Source of the DNA: Ruegeria sp. AD91A
Lineage (GTDB): Bacteria > Pseudomonadota > Alphaproteobacteria > Rhodobacterales > Rhodobacteraceae
Assembly: GCF_003443535.1 (NCBI RefSeq)
Contig: NZ_CP031946.1
Coordinates: 2,232,001-2,296,000 of the forward strand
Direction of reading: 5' to 3'
DNA length: 64,000 nt
Shown: one piece after another, positions 52,255 to 61,621 of the stretch
Layout: every line of letters starts with the position of its first letter
How positions within the stretch are numbered: the first letter of the stretch is position 1
Translations under genes and position numbers: made by a program
The notes under the pieces: generated by a model
Told to the model about the DNA's origin: nothing
Database searches by the model: none
What the model saw: only the letters and a program-made list of their open reading frames with translations

Positions 52255-52920
52255 ATGGACGCCATGCTTGATACCGAGGGCAAAGAGACATCAGCCACTC
52301 ATGGAGCGTATCGAAGGCTGCGCGAAATGATCCTGACCGGAGAATTACCTCCAGGTCAAAAACTCAAGATCGAACAGCTTCGCGGGATTTTGGACACTGG
52401 CGCTAGTCCGGTTCGTGAAGCGCTTAGCCTTTTGACTTCAGACATGTTGGTCGAGCGGATTGATCAGCGCGGATTTCGGGCAGCGCCAGTCAGCAAGTGT
52501 AACTTCGAGGAAATACTTCTGTTGCGCTGCAACCTTGAGGAAACCGCGTTACGCGCTTCCATCACCAATGCGGATGCGGCCTGGGAAGATCGGCTTGTCT
52601 TACGTCACCATCATATGAAAAAGGCCAGCCAGAACGGGGCGCGGGACTTTGAGGACGCTCACAAGGCGTTTCATATGGCCTTGTTGGACAATTCGAAACT
52701 GCCGTTGCTGCTGCGGTATTGCTCGCAACTTTATGACCTGAACATTCGCTACCGCTATCTGGCGGCCGGCGGGTCGAGCTACAAAAAGCGAGACATCGCC
52801 GCCGAACATCAGCAAATCCTGGACGCCGCATTAAATCACGACGCAGACAGCGCAACTCGGCACCTAATCGATCACTACCGCCGAACAGGTGAGTACCTTA
52901 GCAGCCAGATGGAGCCCTGA
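52255..52920 (+). CDS. matR: GntR-family (FCD) regulator, MatR-like
   Basis: This 221-residue regulator has a winged helix-turn-helix (AYRRLREMILTGELPPGQKL; LRGILDTGASPVREALSLL) and an FCD ligand domain (LLRCNLEETALRASI; FHMALLDNSKLPLLLRY; EHQQILDAALNHD). Its place directly before malonyl-CoA decarboxylase and synthetase genes copies the rhizobial matR-matA-matB order, where MatR responds to malonate. One base separates its stop from the next start codon. The symbol is by context and family, not by close sequence match. Confidence 0.8.
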   Translation: MDAMLDTEGKETSATHGAYRRLREMILTGELPPGQKLKIEQLRGILDTGASPVREALSLLTSDMLVERIDQRGFRAAPVSKCNFEEILLLRCNLEETALRASITNADAAWEDRLVLRHHHMKKASQNGARDFEDAHKAFHMALLDNSKLPLLLRYCSQLYDLNIRYRYLAAGGSSYKKRDIAAEHQQILDAALNHDADSATRHLIDHYRRTGEYLSSQMEP

Positions 52921-52921
52921 A

Positions 52922-54220
52922 ATGCAGCGGAATTGGTTTCTGGGTGATCTACTAAACCAATTGCTGGACCGTCCCGACAATAGGCGTGACAAGGATGACA
53001 AACGGTCCATTGCCGAACTATGTGAGGCGCTTTTATCTGCGGAAGGTGAAGTATCAGGCTTCACGCTCGCGTCTACGATCCTTGAGCGCTACCACACCCT
53101 GAATGATGCGGAGAAACTAGACTTTTTTGTCTATTTGAACGACCAACTTGAGTTGGACGCAAATCAGCTTTCTGAAGCAGCCCGCCTCTACGCCAGTGAC
53201 CAAAGTGTCAATCTTTATCAAAGGCTTAGTGAAGTTTCAGAGCCACGGCGACAAGAGTTATTGCGACGGCTGAACCAGCCGTCTGGTGCGACGCAGGAAC
53301 TTGTCGCCATGCGCGTTGATCTGCTGCGCTTTCTCAAATCCAAACCGGAACTCAAGCGAACAGATATCGATTTCGTCCATTTATTGCGCAGCTGGTTCAA
53401 CCGGGGCTTTCTTGTCCTCAAGCAAATCAGCTGGGACACCCCTGCCCGCGTTCTGGATAAGATCGTCGCCTATGAAGCGGTGCACCAAATCAACGATCTG
53501 GACGATTTGCGGCGAAGGCTCTACCCGCCAGACCGTCGTTGTTTTGCGTTCTTCCATCCTTCGATGCCAGATGAGCCACTGATTTTTGTTGAGGTCGCTC
53601 TGACCGCCGAAATCCCGGATGCAATAGATACGCTTCTATCCGAAGCACCAGAACCGATCGAAGCCGAGCAGACAAAGGTCGCGGCGTTCTATTCCATTTC
53701 AAACTGCCAAAAGGGTTTGGCGGGCATCAGCTTTGGGAATCTATTGATAAAGCAGGTTGTGACCGAGCTTTCGCGGGAGCTTCGCGGGCTTGATACCTTT
53801 GTGACATTGTCGCCGATACCGGGGCTAAACCGGTGGCTGGCTGGTGAAACAGACAACCCGGAACACGGGCATGCCGCCGAGGCCGTGCTTGCAGAAACAG
53901 CAACACCGCAGGACGTGCGCGCGATGGCCGCCCGGTACTTGATGTTCGCCAAGCGCGAAGATGGCATGCCGCTTGACCCTGTGGCGCGCTTTCACTTGGG
54001 AAATGGTGCCGAGCTTCATGACCTGCATGCCCAGGCAGATCAGTCGCCAAACGGACGCGCCCAGTCCGGAGGTGCGATGGTCAATTACCTTTACGATTTG
54101 AACAAAACAGAACGTTACCACGAAGAATTCGCGACACGTGCCACGATCCAAGCCTCGCGTTCAATTCGCGCGGCTTCTACTGCGACGCTTGCGGTAAAGC
54201 CTAGGGAAAATACAGCGTGA
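52922..54220 (+). CDS. matA: Malonyl-CoA decarboxylase
   Basis: This 432-residue cytoplasmic enzyme converts malonyl-CoA to acetyl-CoA and CO2. It has the helical N-terminal domain (to about residue 165) and the acetyltransferase-like catalytic domain with YSISNCQKGLAGISFGN (catalytic Ser region), LSPIPGLNRWL, and FHLGNGAELHDLHAQAD with the catalytic His, ending in GGAMVNYLYDL. GGAG precedes the start at 52922; a start 11 codons earlier would overlap the matR end. It overlaps matB by four bases (GTGA). Confidence 0.92.
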   Translation: MQRNWFLGDLLNQLLDRPDNRRDKDDKRSIAELCEALLSAEGEVSGFTLASTILERYHTLNDAEKLDFFVYLNDQLELDANQLSEAARLYASDQSVNLYQRLSEVSEPRRQELLRRLNQPSGATQELVAMRVDLLRFLKSKPELKRTDIDFVHLLRSWFNRGFLVLKQISWDTPARVLDKIVAYEAVHQINDLDDLRRRLYPPDRRCFAFFHPSMPDEPLIFVEVALTAEIPDAIDTLLSEAPEPIEAEQTKVAAFYSISNCQKGLAGISFGNLLIKQVVTELSRELRGLDTFVTLSPIPGLNRWLAGETDNPEHGHAAEAVLAETATPQDVRAMAARYLMFAKREDGMPLDPVARFHLGNGAELHDLHAQADQSPNGRAQSGGAMVNYLYDLNKTERYHEEFATRATIQASRSIRAASTATLAVKPRENTA

Positions 54221-55740
54221 CTAATACACTTTACGACAGTTTGTTTGCCCGCCACAAGGGCAACACGGCTCCATTCCTGCAACTCGATAATGGCCAGGTG
54301 GTCACTTATGATGAGTTTCTGCAGCGCACCGCGCAAATCGCGCATGTCTTGCAGAACAGTGGAGTTTCCCCTGGCAGTCGCATCGTTGTGCAAGCGCCCA
54401 AGCAGGCCGACACGATTGCGCTCTATGCCGCTTCGGTTCGGGCAGGTGCTGTCTACCTGCCCCTAAACACTGCCTATACCATGGCAGAGTTGGACTATTT
54501 CATCTCTGATGCGCAACCTGCGTTAATCGTTTGCGACAGCCACGACAAAGTTGAATTCGAACAATTGGCGACCCGGTCTGGTGCAAAGCTGCTGACCTTG
54601 GGCGGCGAAAATCCAAGCTTGAGCCGCGAAGCGGACGCACAGCCTTGTGTATTCGAAACTGTGGATCGCGCGCCGGACGACCTCGCGGCGCTTCTTTACA
54701 CATCAGGTACCACGGGCCGGTCCAAGGGCGCGATGCTCAGCCACCGAAACCTGCTGTCCAATGCCCAAGCCCTTGTGGATTTGTGGGGTATCACCGACGC
54801 TGATCGCTTGATTCACGCGTTGCCCATCTTTCACACGCACGGGCTTTTCGTGGCGATGAACACATCACTACTCGCCGGTTCCAAAGTGCGGCTGATGAAA
54901 AAATTCGACACTGGAATGATCTTGGAGGAATTGCCCCACTCGACCCTTCTAATGGGAGTCCCCACTTTTTATTCCCGATTGCTGGCCGACGAAGGTTTCA
55001 CCGATGAGATCACAGAGAACATGCGTCTGTTTGTTTCCGGCTCAGCCCCGTTGCTGGCAGAGACCCATGTGGCGTTCGAAACGCGCACGGGCCACCGTAT
55101 CCTTGAGCGCTACGGTATGACCGAAACGAACATGAACACCTCTAACCCTTATGGCGGTGAGCGTCGCGCGGGAACTGTTGGTATGGCCATACCCGGCACC
55201 GAGGTGATCGTAACCGACCCTGAAACTGGAGAACCGCTGCCCCAGGGCGAGATCGGAATGATCGAAGTACGTGGCCCCAATGTTTTTCAGGGCTATTGGC
55301 AAATGCCCGAAAAAACGGCTGAAGAGCTTCGAGAAAATGGATTTTTCATCACCGGAGATCTGGGCCAATACAGCGAGGATGGCTACCTGTCGATTGTAGG
55401 TCGGTCAAAAGACCTGATCATCACTGGTGGTTACAATGTCTACCCTAAAGAAATTGAAGACGTTTTGAACGATGTCGATGGCGTTCAGGAATCGGCGATT
55501 TTCGGCGTCCCCGACAAAGACTTCGGTGAAGCAATCATTGCCGCTCTGGTTGCCGAGCCTGGAGCACAGCTTCAGGTGGAACAGATCGAGTCAATCATCA
55601 GAAGCAAGCTGTCGCGATTCAAACATCCTCGCCGCTACGAACTCGTCCAGGAGTTGCCGCGAAACACTATGGGAAAAGTTCAAAAGAACGCGCTGCGCGA
55701 ACGGTACGCGAACAAGGAACGGTCACCGGCGTTATCTTAG
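54217..55740 (+). CDS. matB: Malonyl-CoA synthetase
   Basis: This 507-residue adenylate-forming enzyme joins malonate to CoA using ATP. Motifs are LLYTSGTTGRSKGAMLSHRN (phosphate-binding loop), ERYGMTETNMNTSNPY, TGDLGQYSEDGYLSIVGRSKD and the C-terminal catalytic-lysine region PRNTMGKVQKNALR. The length fits MatB. It starts with GTG inside the end of matA. With MatA it forms the route malonate to malonyl-CoA to acetyl-CoA. Confidence 0.92.
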   Translation: MTNTLYDSLFARHKGNTAPFLQLDNGQVVTYDEFLQRTAQIAHVLQNSGVSPGSRIVVQAPKQADTIALYAASVRAGAVYLPLNTAYTMAELDYFISDAQPALIVCDSHDKVEFEQLATRSGAKLLTLGGENPSLSREADAQPCVFETVDRAPDDLAALLYTSGTTGRSKGAMLSHRNLLSNAQALVDLWGITDADRLIHALPIFHTHGLFVAMNTSLLAGSKVRLMKKFDTGMILEELPHSTLLMGVPTFYSRLLADEGFTDEITENMRLFVSGSAPLLAETHVAFETRTGHRILERYGMTETNMNTSNPYGGERRAGTVGMAIPGTEVIVTDPETGEPLPQGEIGMIEVRGPNVFQGYWQMPEKTAEELRENGFFITGDLGQYSEDGYLSIVGRSKDLIITGGYNVYPKEIEDVLNDVDGVQESAIFGVPDKDFGEAIIAALVAEPGAQLQVEQIESIIRSKLSRFKHPRRYELVQELPRNTMGKVQKNALRERYANKERSPALS

Positions 55741-55829
55741 GAAGCCCAGCCAGACGCTCAATCAAATCAAGACCTTCAGATCGGATACTACCCACCCTTC
55801 AGACTGCCAAACTCATCAGGAGATCCACA

Positions 55830-56717
55830 ATGACTCGCATGACGGCAAAAGACTTCGACCAGGAACTTCTGGACCTGTATGACTATTACGCGCACGGCAA
55901 GATCACCAAGCGCCAATTCCTGGACCGCGCAGGCAAGTTCGCGGTCGGCGGCGTGACAGCGGTCGCGCTGCTGAACATGCTCAGCCCGAACTACGCGATG
56001 GCTCAGCAAGTGTCGTTCAACGATCCCGATATCCACGCGGACTACATCACCTATCCTTCACCGAATGGAACCGGTGATGTTCGCGGATACCTTGTCCGAC
56101 CCGCCGGCGTTGAAGAGCCCCTGCCCGCGGTATTGGTAATCCACGAAAACCGCGGCCTTAACCCCTACATCGAAGATGTGGCGCGACGCTTGGCGAAAGC
56201 AGGCTTTATGGCTCTGGCTCCAGACGGTCTGACGTCGGCTGGCGGATACCCAGGCAACGATGCTGATGGGCGCGAGCTTCAAAAGACGGTCGATCGGGTC
56301 GAGCTGATGAATGATTTCTTCAATGGCTTTGAATACCTATTGAACCGAGAAGACTGCACCGGGAAGGTTGGCGCTGTGGGTTTCTGCTATGGCGGTGGTG
56401 TGGTCAGCGCAATTGCCGTAGCTTACCCCGAATTGGCCGCGGGCGTGCCATTCTATGGTCGCCAGCCAGCAGTTGAGGATGTGGCCAAAATTCAGGCACC
56501 GTTGCTGATTCAGATGGGAGAGCTTGATGAGCGCATCAACGCAGGTTGGCCGGATTTTGAAGCCGCCCTGCAATCCAACGGAAAGGTTTACGAGGCCTAC
56601 ATCTACGAAAATGCCAACCACGGTTTTCATAATGACAGCACGCCTCGTTACGACGAGGAAATGGCAAACCTAGCCTGGGACCGCACCATTGATTGGTTCA
56701 ACACTTACCTGAAGTAA
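55830..56717 (+). CDS. yghX: YghX-like dienelactone hydrolase family protein
   Basis: This 295-residue alpha/beta hydrolase matches E. coli YghX closely from memory: the N-terminal LYDYYAHGKITKRQFLDRAG, VLVIHENRGLNPYIEDVARR, and the end NHGFHNDSTPRYDEEM. The catalytic triad is Cys in GFCYGGG, Asp in GELDERI and His in NHGFH. The N-terminal segment KRQFL plus a hydrophobic stretch to YAMA resembles a Tat signal, so export is possible. It follows matB by 89 bases and may share its transcript or have its own promoter. Confidence 0.87.
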   Translation: MTRMTAKDFDQELLDLYDYYAHGKITKRQFLDRAGKFAVGGVTAVALLNMLSPNYAMAQQVSFNDPDIHADYITYPSPNGTGDVRGYLVRPAGVEEPLPAVLVIHENRGLNPYIEDVARRLAKAGFMALAPDGLTSAGGYPGNDADGRELQKTVDRVELMNDFFNGFEYLLNREDCTGKVGAVGFCYGGGVVSAIAVAYPELAAGVPFYGRQPAVEDVAKIQAPLLIQMGELDERINAGWPDFEAALQSNGKVYEAYIYENANHGFHNDSTPRYDEEMANLAWDRTIDWFNTYLK

Positions 56718-57063
56718 CTACAGTATACAGCGAAGCGAGCATTGTGTTTTCCTCGCTTCGTCGCAACCCACAGTTTACCGGGGCCAAGTCATTTGAAACC
56801 CCAGTATTCTATTTCTCATGATCAGATTGATCGACAGGAACGCTTGGCTAAAAGGCTTGGGTGTAAAGAACACCTGATTTGAGCCCCAAGGCAGCAGTCT
56901 CAAATTCAATGAATCACTTTGACCGCTTTAAACGGATGGCAATCCCAATCAGATTAGAATTGCGAGCTATTTCGCAATACCGTTAGCATCGCGGAGAAAA
57001 CGCGAAGTGTCTGGGTCAATCCAGGATAGGTCAAAACTGCATCTCCGAAATCGGGGCTAGAGA
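56718..57063. other. Intergenic region between yghX and the YHYH gene
   Basis: No gene is visible. Besides the hairpin at 56731-56760, ATTGCGA and TCGCAAT (56959-56978) form a perfect 7-base inverted repeat with a six-base loop, about 85 bases downstream of the YHYH gene on its strand. Two convergent transcripts probably end here. Confidence 0.5.
56731..56760. terminator. Hairpin after yghX
   Basis: CGAAGCGAG (56731-56739) and CTCGCTTCG (56752-56760) form a perfect 9-base stem with a 12-base loop, 14 bases after the yghX stop. No T-run follows, so a Rho-dependent or 3'-protecting role is more likely than simple intrinsic termination. Confidence 0.5.
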
Positions 57064-58005
57064 TCACCTTTTGTCGAATGAGCTGTCAGGTGCTCCGACC
57101 AAACAGTTGAGCACCCACGGGTAGCTTGTCGTGACATAGTATCCGTATTGGCCATCCACAGTCATGCCATTGCACTTATCTAGATCGCCAGCCTCTGTGA
57201 ACTCGTAGTCGTCGATATATGTCCCGTCCGGCGTACCACCGGGCCCTGTAGGTGGAGCAGGTCGTGGTGTAGTTTTGAGTTCATAGCCAGAGATCGCAGG
57301 TCTAATTTTGCCGTCGCTGTCTTTGAAAATCGTCCCGTAGATCGGAAAGCCGTCAGCTGCGAAGCCAATAACAGGTGACGGTTTATCAAGGGCGTGATCC
57401 AAAAACAGAGCATTTGGATTGGAATGGTAGTGATACCTCCCATCGGGCTGGGCGTGCGCATTGTGAAGATCTACGCCAAAATACTGATCGTAGGACGGCG
57501 GATCGAGCAGCCAAAGATCAGTGTCTCGACACCCTGCCAACACATTGCCGTTCTTATCTGCTCGCGGGCCGCTCGGGCGATAACACCCAGCCGAAAGCAA
57601 ATCGACCGGCACGCCATTCAACAAAATGGCATCATAACTCCTTTGCGACAGCACGGTTTGGTTACGGGCCTTTTCCGGATTTCTGGGAATCCGAAAAGTG
57701 CCAGGCAATTCGCGTACATTGTTAGCGAAGTTGGCTTTGGGCCCGTTGAAATCATGGTTGGGAATGCCATTGGTCTTGAGAGTGCAGTGCTGGCTTTCTG
57801 CCGAAATTTCGATTTCGGAGTTAAACCGTTGTTGGCGCGTTACGTCCTCCACCGAAGCAGAATACACTCCTTCATAATCCGCGCAGTCTCCAGATCGGTT
57901 GCTGAGCAAAAGGTTGGTGATGTCTTGGGCTTCGTTTTGAGCATGAGCCTGAACGGTAACAAAACCCAACAAAAGCGCGCTGATTGCCAAATACACCAAT
58001 CGCAT
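57064..58005 (-). CDS. Secreted YHYH-domain protein
   Basis: This 313-residue exported protein has a signal peptide (MRLVYLAISALLLGFVTVQAHA) and the YHYH domain, with the naming motif in DGRYHYHSNP and GFAADGFPIYG. Cysteines (for example near GCYRPSG and GCRDTD) may form disulfides. The family is found in marine bacteria with unknown function. It stands alone, reading away from the BKACE operon, 75 bases from its end. No partner is evident. Confidence 0.82.
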   Translation of the reverse strand: MRLVYLAISALLLGFVTVQAHAQNEAQDITNLLLSNRSGDCADYEGVYSASVEDVTRQQRFNSEIEISAESQHCTLKTNGIPNHDFNGPKANFANNVRELPGTFRIPRNPEKARNQTVLSQRSYDAILLNGVPVDLLSAGCYRPSGPRADKNGNVLAGCRDTDLWLLDPPSYDQYFGVDLHNAHAQPDGRYHYHSNPNALFLDHALDKPSPVIGFAADGFPIYGTIFKDSDGKIRPAISGYELKTTPRPAPPTGPGGTPDGTYIDDYEFTEAGDLDKCNGMTVDGQYGYYVTTSYPWVLNCLVGAPDSSFDKR

Positions 58006-58060
58006 GGTTCAACCTCCTAAGGGTTTTCGAAATTCCAAAAATAGGCCACTCGATGAGAGG

Positions 58061-58077
58061 TTGGACCAAGCGTCCAA
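58061..58077 (-). terminator. Short hairpin after the BKACE gene
   Basis: TTGGAC (58061-58066) and GTCCAA (58072-58077) form a 6-base stem with a 5-base loop just after the last gene of the leftward ABC operon. There is no T-run; weak evidence for an operon end. Confidence 0.35.
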
Positions 58078-58080
58078 TCA

Positions 58081-59019
58081 TCAGAAGGCGACGCGGTCTC
58101 CCCCTTTCAAATCAAGAATTTCCCTGGCTTCATCAGGCGTCGCCATCTGACTGCCCAGATCTTCTACGATACGCCGAATTTTGGCGACTTGCTGAGCGTT
58201 GCTTTCGGCCAACTTTCCACGCGAGATGAACAAGCTGTCTTCCAGGCCAACGCGAAGATTGCCGCCCATCTGACTTGCAGTGGTAGCAAGCGACATCTGC
58301 GCACCGCCGGCTCCGAGAACGGACCAGCGGTAGTCATCACCAAACAGGCGATCTGCTGTGCGTTTCATGAAGATCAGGTTGTCGACCTCAGGCCCGATAC
58401 CACCGAGGATTCCAAAGATGAACTGAATGAAAATAGGTGCTTTGAACAACCCGATATCCATGCAGAATTTTAAGTTATACAAATGGCCGACATCGTAGCA
58501 TTCATGTTCGAATTTGATGTCATGCGGCGCGAGCGTTTCTGCCGCTTCGCGAATGTCCCGGAACGTATTGCGAAAGATGTTCTGATCGGAGTTCGCGACA
58601 TAGTCTTTCTCCCAATCAAATTTCCAATCATCATCGCCATACCGGTTGGCCAAGGGGTGAAACGAGAAGTTCATCGAACCCATATTCATCGAGCACATTT
58701 CGGGGCTGAAAGTCTTGGCCGGATTGATCCGGTCCTGAATGGACAATGTCAGCGATCCACCGGTCGATAGGTTCACAACAGCGTCCGTTGCCTGTTTTAT
58801 ACGGGGCAGGAATGGCGCGAAGTCGTTCGGATCGACCGATGGCGACCCGTTCTCAGGGTTGCGGGCGTGGAGGTGTAGGATCGACGCTCCGGCCTCGGCG
58901 GCCTCGATCGCCTGCCGTGCGATGTCGTCGTAAGTGTACGGGAGCGCATCCGACATAGTTGGTGTGTGGATCGCTCCTGTTACAGCACATGTAATGATGG
59001 TCTTTTTCTGACGGGCCAT
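58081..59019 (-). CDS. Beta-keto acid cleavage enzyme (BKACE, DUF849)
   Basis: This 312-residue enzyme condenses a beta-keto acid with acetyl-CoA and releases acetoacetate plus a new acyl-CoA. Zn ligands His49 and His51 lie in ILHLHARNPENG; FEHECYDVGHL and GILGGIGPEVDNLIFM fit the family barrel. The start at 59017-59019 (MARQKKTIITCAVTG) is the usual BKACE opening; the frame is open further but runs into livM. It is the last gene of the HCDH-ABC operon. With an HCDH-family dehydrogenase upstream, a 3-hydroxy acid such as carnitine or a relative is the likely substrate. Confidence 0.9.
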   Translation of the reverse strand: MARQKKTIITCAVTGAIHTPTMSDALPYTYDDIARQAIEAAEAGASILHLHARNPENGSPSVDPNDFAPFLPRIKQATDAVVNLSTGGSLTLSIQDRINPAKTFSPEMCSMNMGSMNFSFHPLANRYGDDDWKFDWEKDYVANSDQNIFRNTFRDIREAAETLAPHDIKFEHECYDVGHLYNLKFCMDIGLFKAPIFIQFIFGILGGIGPEVDNLIFMKRTADRLFGDDYRWSVLGAGGAQMSLATTASQMGGNLRVGLEDSLFISRGKLAESNAQQVAKIRRIVEDLGSQMATPDEAREILDLKGGDRVAF

Positions 59020-59023
59020 AGGT

Positions 59024-60052
59024 TCAGTTTTCCTTGGATTGTCCGATGTGCTTGACGCGATAGCCCAGCGGGAAAAGTTGCAGGTCATAGCGGCTACGGA
59101 TAACGCCCCAGATGCCTTTTGGCGCCTTGAGCATGACAACGATTGCGACAACGCCGAGAACGATCAGATAAGTTGTACCGAGGTCTGCGAGTGTTTCGCG
59201 CAGGGCGAAGAAAACCAGCGTACCGATAATCGGCCCTTCGATGGTGCCGATGCCGCCGATCACCACGATGAATATGACAAAGGCGGTCCAGTCATTGACG
59301 CTGAACGCCGCATCCGGCGAGATGCGTAGCTTTTGCAGGAAGATGAGCGCACCGATCATTGCCGTAAACGCTGAGGTGACAACATAAACGATGAATTTTG
59401 TGCGCCAAATATCAATACCCAAGCTGCCGGCTGCGAGTTCGTTGTCGCGAATTGCCGTCAGCGCCAACCCTTGCCGCGAGCGCAGGAAGAGATACACGGC
59501 TGTCACCACCAGAACAGTGGCCCCGAGCGCCAGCCAATAGCTCAGCGCCTCACGCATCGCGCGCCCGGACGCCAGTGATTTAACGATGGCGACGGGCAGC
59601 GAAGATCCTGATCCTCCGCCAAGCGCTGAGATTTGCGCGAAGCTCAGCCGAAAGACCTCTGCGATGACCCAGGTGCCTATGGCAAAATAAGCGCCCCGAA
59701 GCCTGAAAATCAAAACTGCAACCGGGATTGAGATCAAAGCCCCCAGCACTCCTGCAGCTGCGATAGCAACCAGTGGGTGCAAACCGCCAAGCATCGTAAG
59801 CGCAAAGAGCATATAGCCGCCAAAGCCCACATAGGCTTGCTGACCAACAGAGACGAGACCGGCATAACCCGCCATGAGGTTCCAAAGAGTGGCGAGGGAC
59901 AGGTAGAGAAACAGCTCTCCCATCAGGCGCATGTCAGCGCGGCCTGCCCACCAGGGCGCTGCAATCAATACAAGCAGAGCAATTGCGGTTAGGATCGCGG
60001 CAACACGGGCTGCTTTTGACGATCGAGAAACAGAGCAGTCCCGTAGGTTCAT
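59024..60052 (-). CDS. livM: ABC transporter permease LivM-like
   Basis: This 342-residue inner-membrane protein has about ten hydrophobic segments and LivM features (LWNLMAGYAGLVSVGQQAYVG; AIRDNELAAGSLGID; VFIIVVIGGIGTIEGPIIG-like region). It overlaps livH by four bases (ATGA) and lies four bases before the BKACE gene. It belongs to a HAAT-type ABC importer; despite the Liv name the substrate need not be an amino acid. Confidence 0.9.
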   Translation of the reverse strand: MNLRDCSVSRSSKAARVAAILTAIALLVLIAAPWWAGRADMRLMGELFLYLSLATLWNLMAGYAGLVSVGQQAYVGFGGYMLFALTMLGGLHPLVAIAAAGVLGALISIPVAVLIFRLRGAYFAIGTWVIAEVFRLSFAQISALGGGSGSSLPVAIVKSLASGRAMREALSYWLALGATVLVVTAVYLFLRSRQGLALTAIRDNELAAGSLGIDIWRTKFIVYVVTSAFTAMIGALIFLQKLRISPDAAFSVNDWTAFVIFIVVIGGIGTIEGPIIGTLVFFALRETLADLGTTYLIVLGVVAIVVMLKAPKGIWGVIRSRYDLQLFPLGYRVKHIGQSKEN

Positions 60053-60912
60053 CCGGAAATCCTCGGGAAGAGGCCGTTCGGACGAACGGCAAGAATAACA
60101 AGGAAAGCAATATGACCGGCAAGCACCTGCCAGCCCGGATCAATCTTGGCTCCGATGGTTTGCGCAACGCCAAGGATAACGCCGCCAATCAACGTACCCC
60201 AAAGGTTGCCTAGCCCACCGATGATAACGGCCTCAAAGCCAAAGATCAGGCGCCCCCCGCCAATGGAAGGATCAAAGCTTGTCCGAATACCAAGCAGGAT
60301 ACCGGCGATTGCCGTCACGCCGAGGGCCAGCGCCATTGCCAGGCCAAAGATATGCCGACGATTGAGACCCATGAGCTGTGCGATGTCTTGATTGTCAGAA
60401 ACCGCTCGGAACGCGCGCCCAAGTGCGGTGTGATAGAAGGTCCATTGCAGCCCCCAAATCACAGCGATGGCGATCCCGAAGGTCAGTAGCGGTAATATCC
60501 CGAGGGTCACACCGCCTACTGCAACGCTGGCTGTTTCCAGCGCACCAGCATTCAATGTTTGCGGGTCGGCCGTGTAGACCTCCAGCAATCCGTTCTGGAT
60601 AATTACACTCAGCCCGAAGGTCACAAGCAGCGGTGGAAGAATATCGTCGCCCAAAGTTTGGTTCAGTAGGCCGCGTTGAAGTGCATACCCAATCAGCGCC
60701 ATAGCGGGAACGACAATCACCAACGCGGCCATAGGATGCATCCCGGTCGCGGTCGTTACGGTCAGCCCGAGATATGCGGCCAACACAATCAGATCACCAT
60801 GAGCAATATTGACCAGCCTCATGACACCAAAGATCAACGACAGACCAGCAGCAAACAGCGCGTAAAGCCCACCCAGCAAAGTTCCCTGCACGATAGCGTT
60901 CAGCCATTCCAT
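60049..60912 (-). CDS. livH: ABC transporter permease LivH-like
   Basis: This 287-residue inner-membrane protein starts MEWLNAIVQGTLLGGLYALF, the usual LivH opening, and contains FGVMRLVNIAHGDL and GGLGNLWGTLIGGVILG. The start at 60910-60912 lies one base after the livF stop; the longer open frame overlaps livF. It overlaps livM by four bases. With LivM it forms the membrane channel of the importer. Confidence 0.9.
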   Translation of the reverse strand: MEWLNAIVQGTLLGGLYALFAAGLSLIFGVMRLVNIAHGDLIVLAAYLGLTVTTATGMHPMAALVIVVPAMALIGYALQRGLLNQTLGDDILPPLLVTFGLSVIIQNGLLEVYTADPQTLNAGALETASVAVGGVTLGILPLLTFGIAIAVIWGLQWTFYHTALGRAFRAVSDNQDIAQLMGLNRRHIFGLAMALALGVTAIAGILLGIRTSFDPSIGGGRLIFGFEAVIIGGLGNLWGTLIGGVILGVAQTIGAKIDPGWQVLAGHIAFLVILAVRPNGLFPRISG

Positions 60913-60913
60913 A

Positions 60914-61621
60914 TTATTGGATCCCGAAATAGGCGCGCGAAATGTCTTCGCGCGAAACGGTGTCGGACGCGCTTTCCAGCGAAACGCGCCCCTCCTGCAG
61001 GCAGTAGACCCGGCTTGAGACCGACAGTGCCTTGGTGATGTCCTGTTCGACGATGATCGCACTCATGCCCTCGCCGATGATGCCGGGCAGCGCTTCATAG
61101 ATGTCTTTGATGATGATCGGCGCGAGCCCGAGGCTGATTTCGTCGAACAGGATGAGATCTGGATTGGCCATCAGTGCGCGCCCGATTGCGACCATCTGCT
61201 GTTGACCGCCCGAAAGCGATGTCGAGGCCTGATCTTTGCGCTCTTCAAGGATCGGAAATAAATCGTAGACGGCAGCCAGATCCCAAGGACCTGTGCGGCC
61301 AATTTGGGCACCGATCATTAGGTTTTCTTTGACAGACAAAGAGTGGAATAGCTGGCGACCTTCCGGAACCATGGCGAGGCCAAGTTCTGCAACCTCGTCT
61401 GCGCGAAGCCGGCTGATATCCTGACCACGGTAGTGAATCTGATCCACTCCGTTCGTCAGTAACCCGGTGATTGACCGCATCAGGGTCGTCTTGCCTGCGC
61501 CGTTTGCACCAATGATGGCCAGAACTTCTCCCTCGCCGACGTCCAATTCGACATCATAAAGCGCTTGGAAATCGCCGTAATAGGAGTTCAAACCGCGTGT
61601 CTGAAGAATTGAGTCAGGCAT
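60914..61621 (-). CDS. livF: ABC transporter ATPase LivF-like
   Basis: This 235-residue ATPase has Walker A GANGAGKTTLM, the Q-loop, the signature LSGGQQQMVAIGRALM and Walker B LILFDEISLGLAP. It powers the importer together with LivG. Its start overlaps the livG end by eight bases. Length is normal for LivF. Confidence 0.92.
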   Translation of the reverse strand: MPDSILQTRGLNSYYGDFQALYDVELDVGEGEVLAIIGANGAGKTTLMRSITGLLTNGVDQIHYRGQDISRLRADEVAELGLAMVPEGRQLFHSLSVKENLMIGAQIGRTGPWDLAAVYDLFPILEERKDQASTSLSGGQQQMVAIGRALMANPDLILFDEISLGLAPIIIKDIYEALPGIIGEGMSAIIVEQDITKALSVSSRVYCLQEGRVSLESASDTVSREDISRAYFGIQ

